A program made the position numbers and the translations under genes. A model generated the notes under the pieces. That model had not been told where the DNA came from. It did no database searches and saw only the letters and a program-made list of their open reading frames with translations. DNA of 64,000 nucleotides from the NCBI RefSeq assembly GCF_025175675.1, contig NZ_JANIOA010000017.1:1-64000 (forward strand). The letters run 5' to 3'. Positions 16,447 to 26,931 of the stretch are shown here, piece after piece (position 1 is the stretch's first letter; the number at the start of each line of letters is the position of its first letter). This stretch comes from Sedimenticola hydrogenitrophicus. Lineage in GTDB: Bacteria > Pseudomonadota > Gammaproteobacteria > Chromatiales > Chromatiaceae.

Positions 16447-16609
16447 TAAGGGCTTGCGCAAGAATAATTCCGCAGTACCGAGGGCATTACTGGGCCACGC
16501 CGGCAAGGCACGCTTTGCAGGCAATGGCTGTTCCCTTGCCAAAAGCGTAACGCCGCCGGCGGGGTCCAGTGGCGGCCGAATACAGGAACTTTTTTTGCGC
16601 GAGCCCTTA
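16447..16609. repeat. MITE-like element between rhlB and trxA
   Basis: TAAGGGCTTGCGCAA at 16447-16461 and its near-complement TTGCGCGAGCCCTTA at 16595-16609 bound 163 bp with no gene. Apart from this element the 16330-16673 interval shows only the divergent promoter space of rhlB and trxA. The termini look like IS-derived ends without a transposase. Confidence 0.55.
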
Positions 16610-16673
16610 AACACCGGTGCAGCCCCGTACCACGTGGTGCGATATCCCAACTGAAATTTTGTGGAGAATGCTA

Positions 16674-17000
16674 GTGAGTGAACAGATTGTTCATGTGACC
16701 GACGATAATTTTGAGGCGGAAGTGCTGAAGTCAGATCTGCCCGTGCTGGTGGATTACTGGGCTGAGTGGTGTGGTCCCTGCAAAATGATCGCACCGGTGC
16801 TGGATGAGATCTCCGGTGAGTATACCGGCAAGATCAGGGTCGCCAAGCTGAATATCGATGAGAATCCCAATACGCCTCCGCGCTACGGCATTCGCGGTAT
16901 CCCGACCCTGATGTTGTTCAAGGATGGTGAAGTAGAGGCCACCAAGGTTGGTGCCGTCTCCAAATCCCAGCTGATCGCGTTCATCGACAGCAATCTCTGA
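16674..17000 (+). CDS. trxA: Thioredoxin 1
   Basis: General cytosolic disulfide reductase of 108 residues. The WCGPC active site is around residue 31, followed by [10 protein letters not shown] and the cis-proline region [11 protein letters not shown]. The GTG at 16674 is chosen: GGAG lies 7 bases upstream and the resulting N-terminus aligns with E. coli TrxA; an ATG six bases earlier is too close to that site. It precedes rho as in most gammaproteobacteria. Confidence 0.93.
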   Translation: MSEQIVHVTDDNFEAEVLKSDLPVLVDYWAEWCGPCKMIAPVLDEISGEYTGKIRVAKLNIDENPNTPPRYGIRGIPTLMLFKDGEVEATKVGAVSKSQLIAFIDSNL

Positions 17001-17024
17001 AACACACCAAAACGCAATTAATAC

Positions 17025-17052
17025 TGGACGTACTCCGGGATGGTGCTAGAAT
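17025..17052 (+). promoter_or_regulatory. Putative rho promoter
   Basis: TGGACG (17025-17030) and TAGAAT (17047-17052) are 16 bases apart, and TG at 17044-17045 makes an extended -10. It lies about 130 bases before rho. A long leader is expected because rho is usually autoregulated. Weak -35; inference. Confidence 0.4.
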
Positions 17053-17180
17053 TCGCGTACTAGCCCTCCCGTGAGCGCTAATACCAAGAAACCAATCACC
17101 CCAGAGCGATTTTCCAATAACTCTGTTCCAGACGGGAACCCAAAGCCCGTTCCGTTCTTTTTTCAATCACGCATAACATC

Positions 17181-18437
<1,257 letters not shown>

Positions 18438-18464
18438 GTCTTCCGTGAGACAGCTATAAACGGG

Positions 18465-18495
18465 AAAAGCCACCTTGAATTCGGGTGGCTTTTTT
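18465..18495 (+). terminator. Rho-independent terminator of rho
   Basis: AAGCCACC (18467-18474) and GGTGGCTT (18484-18491) form an 8-bp stem with a 9-base loop, followed by a T run to 18495. Confidence 0.88.
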
Positions 18496-18662
18496 ACGTT
18501 TGCCGGGCACTTTAATATATCGGGCTCTCGAATATATCGGGCTCGTGCAGACGGACCAGACGGATTTGGTCGGCGATTCTTCACCCTGGAGCCCGGGTTA
18601 TCCATACCGGCCGGTGACGGGTTCCGGCGTGTCGCGAAGATAAAACTAAAAAGAGCCGATAT

Positions 18663-19607
18663 ATGAAAATATCTATAGTGGCCCCGTTTTACAATGAAGC
18701 GGAAAATATTGAGGCGTTCTTTGCCACGCTGGTTCCGATTCTGGAAGAGACGGGAGATGGTTTTGAGATTGTCTGTGTCAATGACGGCAGCAAAGACAAT
18801 ACGCTGAACCTTCTGTACTCCTGGGGGGATCGCCATCCGGAAGTTGTGGTCGTTAATCTGGCGCGTAACTTCGGCAAGGAGATCGCGCTGACGGCGGGAC
18901 TCGATCACAGCACCGGCGATGTGGTGATCCCGATCGACAGTGATTTGCAGGACCCGCCCGAACTGATCCCCGAGATGATCGCCAAGTGGCGCGAGGGGTA
19001 TGACGTGGTGTATGCAACGCGCACCCTGCGCGATACCGATTCCTGGTTTAAAAAGTGGTCCGCCGAACTGTACTACCGGCTGTTCAACCTGGTGACGGAG
19101 ACAAAGATCCCGTTCAATGCGGGTGATTACCGCCTGATGGACAGGAAGGTTGTCGACAGTGTCGGTCGGATGCGCGAACGTTCCCGGTTCATGAAGGGGG
19201 TGTTCGCCTGGGTCGGCTTCAAGCAGACATCGGTTGAGTTTGCCCGCCCCGAGCGTTTTGCCGGCCAGGAGAGTCAAAGTTTCAGGCGGCTCTGGAGACT
19301 GGCGGTCGACGGCATTATTACCTTCTCCACTATTCCGCTGAGGGTGTGGAGTTATATCGGGCTCGTCATCGCGTCGCTCTCCTTCATATATGGCCTGGTA
19401 ATTCTCACCAAGACCCTCTTCTATGGCGTTGAAACTCCGGGCTACGCCTCCACGATGGTCGTCATTCTCTTTCTCGGCGGCGTGCAGCTCCTGTCGCTGG
19501 GGATCCTGGGTGAGTATGTCGGGCGTATTTTCGAGGAGGTGAAAAGACGCCCCCTGTATATCGTTGACAATCCTCCCGTTGCTACCGACAAGCATCATGA
19601 CACGTGA
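18663..19607 (+). CDS. gtrB: GtrB-type polyprenyl-phosphate glycosyltransferase (GT2)
   Basis: Protein of 314 residues that moves a sugar from a nucleotide sugar to undecaprenyl phosphate on the cytosolic membrane face. The N-terminal GT-A domain has VAPFYNEAENI, VNDGSKDNT and DSDLQDPPELI; the C-terminus has two membrane helices (YIGLVIASLSFIYGL and the STMVVILFLGGVQLLSLG helix) and the GEYVGRIFEEVK signature. It overlaps the GtrA gene by 11 bases. With the next two genes it forms a serotype-conversion-like trio that decorates surface glycans. Confidence 0.85.
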   Translation: MKISIVAPFYNEAENIEAFFATLVPILEETGDGFEIVCVNDGSKDNTLNLLYSWGDRHPEVVVVNLARNFGKEIALTAGLDHSTGDVVIPIDSDLQDPPELIPEMIAKWREGYDVVYATRTLRDTDSWFKKWSAELYYRLFNLVTETKIPFNAGDYRLMDRKVVDSVGRMRERSRFMKGVFAWVGFKQTSVEFARPERFAGQESQSFRRLWRLAVDGIITFSTIPLRVWSYIGLVIASLSFIYGLVILTKTLFYGVETPGYASTMVVILFLGGVQLLSLGILGEYVGRIFEEVKRRPLYIVDNPPVATDKHHDT

Positions 19608-19989
19608 CTTGCTGGCCCAGTTGTGCCGTTTTGGCATTGTCGGCCTGACGGCTACGCTGGTTCATGGCCTGGCGCTTTATTGCTGGGTCGAGCTGCTCGG
19701 GGTTGGACCGGTCATGGCTAATTCGCTGGCATTCGCGGCGGCCTTCTTAGTGAGTTACCTGGGCCACTACCACTGGACATTCGAAGCGAGCGGGGGGCAT
19801 GGGCGTTCGGTGATGAAATTTCTTGCCACCGCGATAGCCGGCTTTCTGGCCAACGTCGCTATCATGTCCCTGGTCACCACTCAGCTCGGCCTGCACTACT
19901 GGTTCGGATTCGCACTTATCGTGCTGACCATCCCGGTGCTGACCTATGCGGTCAGCCGGACCTGGGTGTTTGCCGATAAGGCCGGGTGA
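19597..19989 (+). CDS. gtrA: GtrA-like flippase family membrane protein
   Basis: Protein of 130 residues with four hydrophobic helices and the LCRFGIVGLTATLVHG N-terminus of the GtrA family. Proposed to flip the undecaprenyl-linked sugar made by GtrB. The ATG at 19597 is chosen because it aligns with family N-termini; it overlaps the gtrB stop, giving translational coupling. Confidence 0.82.
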   Translation: MTRDLLAQLCRFGIVGLTATLVHGLALYCWVELLGVGPVMANSLAFAAAFLVSYLGHYHWTFEASGGHGRSVMKFLATAIAGFLANVAIMSLVTTQLGLHYWFGFALIVLTIPVLTYAVSRTWVFADKAG

Positions 19990-20020
19990 GCTGAGTGCGG
20001 GTCCGTACAGGGGCGAAGTG

Positions 20021-21550
20021 ATGGCCAGGGATAACAACAATCATCCCGCAGCGGTTTGGCCTGTAACGCCTGCCACCTTGCTGCTCACCCTGTTGCTGGG
20101 ACATCTGACCATCTGGACACTGGTGCCCGCGCTGGTTAACCAGAATCTACCGCTCGACGTAATCGAGGGGCTGGTCTGGGGTAACGAGTGGCAATGGGGC
20201 TATGACAAGCACCCGCCCATGTCGGCCTGGATGATGGAAGGGGTGGCCTGGCTCACAGGCCGCGCCGACTGGGGCCAATATCTGCTGGCACAGCTTTCGA
20301 TCACGGTGGCTTTTTTTGCGATCTGGTCGCTCGCCCGTGAACTGCTGGATGAGCAGCGCGCAATCGTCGCGGTGTTGCTGCTCGAGGGCGTCTACTTCCA
20401 TAACTTCCAGAGCCCGGAGTTCAATGCGAATGTGGCGCTCCTGCTGTTCTGGTCGTTGACCCTCTGTTTTTTCTGGCGTGCCTATAAAAATGACCGGCTG
20501 CTGGACTGGATCCTCTGCGGCCTGGCGGCGGCCATGGCCGTGCTGAGCAAGTATTTCGCAGCTGTTCTGATCCTGCCGTTAGTAATATTTTTACTGGTTG
20601 ACGTTGCCGGGCGTCGGTATTTCAGGAGTGCCAACTTCTATGTCGCGCTGTTGGCAGGCTCGTTCGTTCTGATGCCGCATCTGCTGTGGATGTTGGCAAA
20701 TGACTTTATAACCATTCAGTACGCAATGAGTCGCGGCGGGAGTGGCGCCGATGGCTCTCTGCTGGATCATGTCAGGCATCCCTTGAAGTTCCTGGCGGTC
20801 TGCCTGGCGGTATCGCTTCCTGTTGTGATTATGTTTTATACGCTTGCCCCGGGCCGGCGCGCCAGGCAGGATTTTACGTCGAGTTCCACCCTGTTTCTGT
20901 GGGTCGTTCTGTTTACCCCGCTGCTGCTGGTGCTGATCCTGTCCGCCGTAACCGGAATGCGCCTGCGTTCGATGTGGGCCTACCCGCTGTTTCTACCCCT
21001 CGGCATATTCCTGGTGAGTCAGTTCACCGGCGACATATCCCAATGGAGAACCAGCCGATTTCTCAGGGCCTTTGTCTTGGTAAATGTATGCTTCGTTGCT
21101 CTCTATGCGGCCATTCAGCTCTATTCACCTTTATTCAAGGAGAAGGGGAAACGAACGCATTTTCCGGGACGGGAGTTGGCGCTCAAGGTGCAGGAAGTTT
21201 GGGCGGGGGAAACGGACCGGCCCCTGCGGGTTGTCGGTGGCGACCCCTGGCTGGCGGGCAATGCGGCCTGGTACTCGGGGCTGCCGGCTCGCCCATCGGT
21301 ATCGATCGAGCTTGAACAGCGGCGCTCACCCTGGGTCGACGACGAGGATATCAGGCGAGAGGGTGCGATGGTGCTGTGGAGTCTCGGCACTGTCGAGCCA
21401 CCGCAAGCGGGGGTCGCTGATGAGGTAGCCAGGTACCGGGAGCGCTTTGGCGCGTTCAGGGTGGGAAGCCCGATCAGGATCACATCCGCGGCGGGAGGGC
21501 GTATACTCCCAGAATACATCGGCTGGGGCATAGTGCCGCCGGCGGAGTAG
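20021..21550 (+). CDS. GT39/ArnT-like membrane glycosyltransferase
   Basis: Protein of 509 residues with about 11-12 membrane helices. The first periplasmic loop holds the ArnT/PMT-like WGNEWQWGYDKHPPM segment (acidic catalytic region). The C-terminal periplasmic part (from about 410) is soluble. By position after gtrB-gtrA it fits the third, acceptor-specific enzyme of a Gtr system, transferring a lipid-linked sugar to LPS or another glycan. The ATG at 20021 is preferred over a frame starting inside gtrA. Confidence 0.75.
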   Translation: MARDNNNHPAAVWPVTPATLLLTLLLGHLTIWTLVPALVNQNLPLDVIEGLVWGNEWQWGYDKHPPMSAWMMEGVAWLTGRADWGQYLLAQLSITVAFFAIWSLARELLDEQRAIVAVLLLEGVYFHNFQSPEFNANVALLLFWSLTLCFFWRAYKNDRLLDWILCGLAAAMAVLSKYFAAVLILPLVIFLLVDVAGRRYFRSANFYVALLAGSFVLMPHLLWMLANDFITIQYAMSRGGSGADGSLLDHVRHPLKFLAVCLAVSLPVVIMFYTLAPGRRARQDFTSSSTLFLWVVLFTPLLLVLILSAVTGMRLRSMWAYPLFLPLGIFLVSQFTGDISQWRTSRFLRAFVLVNVCFVALYAAIQLYSPLFKEKGKRTHFPGRELALKVQEVWAGETDRPLRVVGGDPWLAGNAAWYSGLPARPSVSIELEQRRSPWVDDEDIRREGAMVLWSLGTVEPPQAGVADEVARYRERFGAFRVGSPIRITSAAGGRILPEYIGWGIVPPAE

Positions 21551-21881
21551 AGCCGGGAATAAACCTAAATGCCTTGTTTTAACCGCGAAGGTAACTACTC
21601 ATGGGGTGATTGGCCTGCCTTGTTGGCCGATTACTTAAAGACCGGGTGAGCAGGTACCCGCGAAGAACGCCAGGTTGGCAAAGAGATACCAGGGTTTACC
21701 TGCATTTTCGCTCCAGCCCGGCAGGTGAAGGATTGGGAGAATACAAGGCGGTGTTTTCCTTCGTGTGCTTTGCGTCCCTGGCGGTTGAAGCGAGGTTTTC
21801 AGGATCAATAAACAGATCGTTCGCGCGGAACTGATGGAAACAGGCGGGCGAGTATAGTATGCGTATTACTGAGGAGTGCCG
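21551..21881. repeat. Intergenic stretch with a palindromic repeat copy
   Basis: No gene. At about 21609-21652 TGATTGGCCTGCCTTGTTGG and a following ACCGGGTGAG recur near 26206-26243, where the first part is inverted. The rest shows no feature I can support except the galU ribosome site (GAGGAG, 21871-21876). Confidence 0.45.
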
Positions 21882-22769
21882 ATGCAGATAACCAAGGCTG
21901 TTTTTCCCGTCGCCGGCATGGGGACCCGGTTCCTCCCGGCCACCAAGGCCAACCCCAAGGAGATGCTGCCTGTCGTGGACAAGCCGCTGATCCAGTATGC
22001 GGTCGATGAGGCTATTTCCGCTGGAATCACGCAGCTCATTTTCGTCACCAGTAGCAGCAAGCGGGCGATAGAGGACCACTTCGACAAGAATTACGAAATG
22101 GAGTCCGAGCTTGAGCGGCGCGGCAAGCAGGATCTGCTGGATATATTGAAAGGGATCCTGCCCGAGGGGGTCTCCTGTGTTTACGTGCGCCAGCCGGTCG
22201 CTCTGGGGTTGGGGCACGCCGTGCTCTGTGCCAGGCCGGTGGTGGGGAATGAACCCTTCGCGGTGATATTGGCCGATGACCTCATCAACGGCAACAGCAA
22301 GCCCTGCCTGGGGCAGATGATGGATGTATACAAGGAGCTACATGCCAGTGTGCTGGGGATCGAGCGAATCGATCCCGGCATGACCCAGAGATACGGCATT
22401 ATCAAAACCGATGGCGGCAACAACCGCGTATTCAATGTTAACGGCATCATCGAGAAACCCCATCCCGATGTCGCGCCCTCGGATCTTGCGGTGGTGGGCC
22501 GTTATCTGTTGCGGCCGGAGATATTTGGTTTTTTGGAGAAAACCGAGCGGGGTGCGGGCGGTGAGATTCAACTGACAGATGCCATCGCCATGCTGTTGAA
22601 AGAGCAGGCGGTTGTGGCCTATGAATTCGACGGGAAGCGCTTCGATTGCGGGGACAAGCTGGGTTATTTGAAGGCCACCGTGGAGTATGCGTTGAATCAT
22701 GCGGAGCTGGGTGATGCGTTCAGGGAGTACCTGAAGTCGAAAATCGGTGATCTGGGGAATGCCGAGTAA
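21882..22769 (+). CDS. galU: UTP-glucose-1-phosphate uridylyltransferase
   Basis: Makes UDP-glucose for LPS and polysaccharides. Protein of 295 residues with FPVAGMGTRFLPATKA at the N-terminus, PKEMLPVVDKPLIQY, ADDLI for metal/sugar binding and the late CGDKLGYLKATVEYAL. The ATG at 21882 follows GAGGAG with good spacing; a GTG six bases upstream is too near that site. Confidence 0.95.
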   Translation: MQITKAVFPVAGMGTRFLPATKANPKEMLPVVDKPLIQYAVDEAISAGITQLIFVTSSSKRAIEDHFDKNYEMESELERRGKQDLLDILKGILPEGVSCVYVRQPVALGLGHAVLCARPVVGNEPFAVILADDLINGNSKPCLGQMMDVYKELHASVLGIERIDPGMTQRYGIIKTDGGNNRVFNVNGIIEKPHPDVAPSDLAVVGRYLLRPEIFGFLEKTERGAGGEIQLTDAIAMLLKEQAVVAYEFDGKRFDCGDKLGYLKATVEYALNHAELGDAFREYLKSKIGDLGNAE

Positions 22770-22879
22770 AGGTTCCTGAGGAAGAATTTGGTTATCAGCA
22801 CGCCCCTTGTTCAGTGGCGCATGCGGGACTTGATTGCTGGAAGTTGCGGTTGTTAAAGATGATTATTCAGGCTTTTTAG

Positions 22880-23581
<702 letters not shown>

Positions 23582-23670
23582 GGCCGTTACCGCCGACGGC
23601 GCCCATGGGGTGATGGGGTCGTCGGGGTTGTCTCCATAGCGATAGCGACGTTTTTTTCTGCCCGCCACTC

Positions 23671-23698
23671 TTGACTCTGAGTATTTCGACCCTATTAT
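23671..23698 (+). promoter_or_regulatory. groESL sigma-70 promoter
   Basis: TTGACT (23671-23676) and TATTAT (23693-23698) are separated by 16 bases. Transcription would start inside the CIRCE element that follows. Confidence 0.75.
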
Positions 23699-23724
23699 TA
23701 GCACTCAGTCGCGGTGAGTGCTAA
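23698..23724 (+). promoter_or_regulatory. CIRCE operator (HrcA binding site)
   Basis: TTAGCACTC, nine bases, GAGTGCTAA: both arms match the CIRCE consensus perfectly. HrcA bound here would block the promoter and release it on heat shock. hrcA itself is not in the window. Confidence 0.95.
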
Positions 23725-23783
23725 CAGCGCCGCCGGATAACAGTCGTTTTATGTGTAAACAGCCAATCAGGAGAAATCGGTAG

Positions 23784-24074
23784 ATGAAAATTCGTCCGCT
23801 GCAAGACCGCGTGGTCATTCGTCGTATGGAAGAAGAGCGCACCAGCGCTGGTGGCATCGTCCTGCCGGACAGTGCAACCGAGAAGCCCGCTCAGGGAGAA
23901 GTGATTGCCGTCGGCAACGGCAAGGTGCTGAACAGCGGCGAGTCTCGCCCGCTGGACGTCAAGGTCGGCGACAAGGTCCTGTTCGGCAAGTACTCCGGTA
24001 ACGAGGTCAAGCTCGGTGAGGAGACGCTGCTGGTGATGCGTGAAGAAGACATCATGGGTGTGATCGAAGGCTGA
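23784..24074 (+). CDS. groS: Co-chaperonin GroES
   Basis: Protein of 96 residues forming the heptameric lid of Gro[16 protein letters not shown] at the N-terminus, the mobile loop [15 protein letters not shown] and the roof/C-terminal [14 protein letters not shown] are typical. It follows the CIRCE promoter and precedes groL by 53 bases. Confidence 0.97.
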   Translation: MKIRPLQDRVVIRRMEEERTSAGGIVLPDSATEKPAQGEVIAVGNGKVLNSGESRPLDVKVGDKVLFGKYSGNEVKLGEETLLVMREEDIMGVIEG

Positions 24075-24106
24075 TCGAGCGCCAACGAAACCTCTTCAAT
24101 TACTGA

Positions 24107-25777
<1,671 letters not shown>

Positions 25778-25784
25778 TCAGCCG

Positions 25785-25855
25785 TGGGGGCAGGCCCCTG
25801 TGCCTGCCCTTTTCCATCTGTAGGGGCCGGCCCCTGTGCCTGCCCTTCCATCTGG
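25785..25855 (+). repeat. Short tandem direct repeat after groL
   Basis: GGCCCCTGTGCCTGCCCTT occurs twice about 36 bases apart (near 25793 and 25829), each copy followed by CCATCTG. Noncoding. Confidence 0.6.
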
Positions 25856-25875
25856 AAATCCATCCCTGGACAAAA

Positions 25876-25908
25876 CCCTGCCTGGCGCTGCCAGGCAGGG
25901 TTTTTTTT
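25876..25908 (+). terminator. Intrinsic terminator of groESL
   Basis: CCCTGCCTGG and CCAGGCAGGG form a perfect 10-bp stem around a 5-base loop, followed by eight T. Confidence 0.93.
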
Positions 25909-25967
25909 ATGGCCAGTGTATCCGCGTGGGCACAAACGGCGTGCCCACCCTACCTGTCTTTTAGCGC

Positions 25968-26041
25968 AGGGGTCGGAGTCAAATGGGATAACGCTGCTGA
26001 TATTGTTCCACCGGCTTCAACCCCATTTGACTCCGACCCCT
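25968..26041. repeat. REP-like palindrome, GTCGGAGTC family
   Basis: The 20-bp arms 25968-25987 and 26022-26041 (AGGGGTCGGAGTCAAATGGG and complement) are perfect inverted copies around 34 bases. A relative lies at 29818-29888. Such hairpins are spread by REP-associated Y1 transposases in other bacteria; none is in this window. Confidence 0.65.
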
Positions 26042-26059
26042 CAGATTGCTCATGGGGGG

Positions 26060-26325
26060 TGAGTAGGATGTAGGGTGGATAAGCCGGAGGCGCATGCCAT
26101 CCTCAGGTCCGTAAACGGTACATCCATGTACCACTCCTCACCAATGCTCACGGCGAGATTGACCTGCCTTGCCGGCCTCACGTGATGGCTGCATCAAGAT
26201 CGACCAACAAGGCAGGCCAATCACTTACACACCGGGTGAGTAAATACATCCCCCAGCATTCCGCGCTGGAACACAGCCATTCGAGTGTAGGGTGGATAAG
26301 CCGGTAGGCGCATCCACCATTCACC
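26060..26325. repeat. Cluster of short dispersed repeats
   Basis: TAGGGTGGATAAGCCGG followed by a GCGCATSC sequence occurs near 26071 and again near 26287, and between them lies the second copy of the repeat seen at 21609-21652. The interval 25909-26365 holds no gene that I can support. Confidence 0.5.
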
Positions 26326-26365
26326 TTTGCCGGGGGTGGCGGTAGGATGGGCCGATATTGTTGGA

Positions 26366-26806
26366 ATGGATCGTGCCGTGAAAAATACTGATCTTCCGCT
26401 GATCGCTATCGAGCCTTTTGTCCGTGAATGCCTCGGTTGTGAATGCCCGGCCCAGGTATCTGAGGTCGTTGAGAATGAGATCCGGGAGTTGCCGGATATC
26501 CGTTACCAGCGGCTGCTGGCCGGAGGGCGCTTGCTGGTCTATCTGCTGTCGGATGCCGACTCCGAGCGACTGCCCGAGCGGCTTGACCGGCTGCAGCGGA
26601 CCGGGATCGCCGAGCGCGACGCGGCCGGCTGCAACCGGCTGCGCATCGTGGTGCCGGGCCGGCCGGGCGCGAATCTGCGCCGGCTATTGAGCGCCCGGTT
26701 TGCACAGAATGCCCCGGGTGATGAGAAGGTGCATCTGCATTTTGTGCCGAGGGAGACCCTGGAGCTTTATCTGGGCGATGCTCCGCGACCCTGGCCGGTG
26801 TTGTAG
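26366..26806 (+). CDS. Conserved-looking protein of unknown function
   Basis: I do not recognise this protein of 146 residues. It has a CLGCECP motif near residue 22 that could bind metal or thiol groups, an Asp/Glu/Arg-rich middle, and a C-terminal VHLHFVPRETLELYL strand-helix. Even codon composition and a full-length frame suggest a real gene. The ATG at 26366 is a guess; an upstream frame to 26327 includes repeat sequence. Convergent or overlapping genes are absent; glnE starts 125 bases downstream. Confidence 0.5.
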   Translation: MDRAVKNTDLPLIAIEPFVRECLGCECPAQVSEVVENEIRELPDIRYQRLLAGGRLLVYLLSDADSERLPERLDRLQRTGIAERDAAGCNRLRIVVPGRPGANLRRLLSARFAQNAPGDEKVHLHFVPRETLELYLGDAPRPWPVL

Positions 26807-26931
26807 GGTGCCGGTGAGCCTGCGAACCGCACCATTGCCGGAGTCCCATTCGACGCGGTTCGTGCTTCTCCGACATACACTCGAACCGGCCATACGACAA
26901 TCTTTCAATTCAATTCAAATCCGGGAAACCC

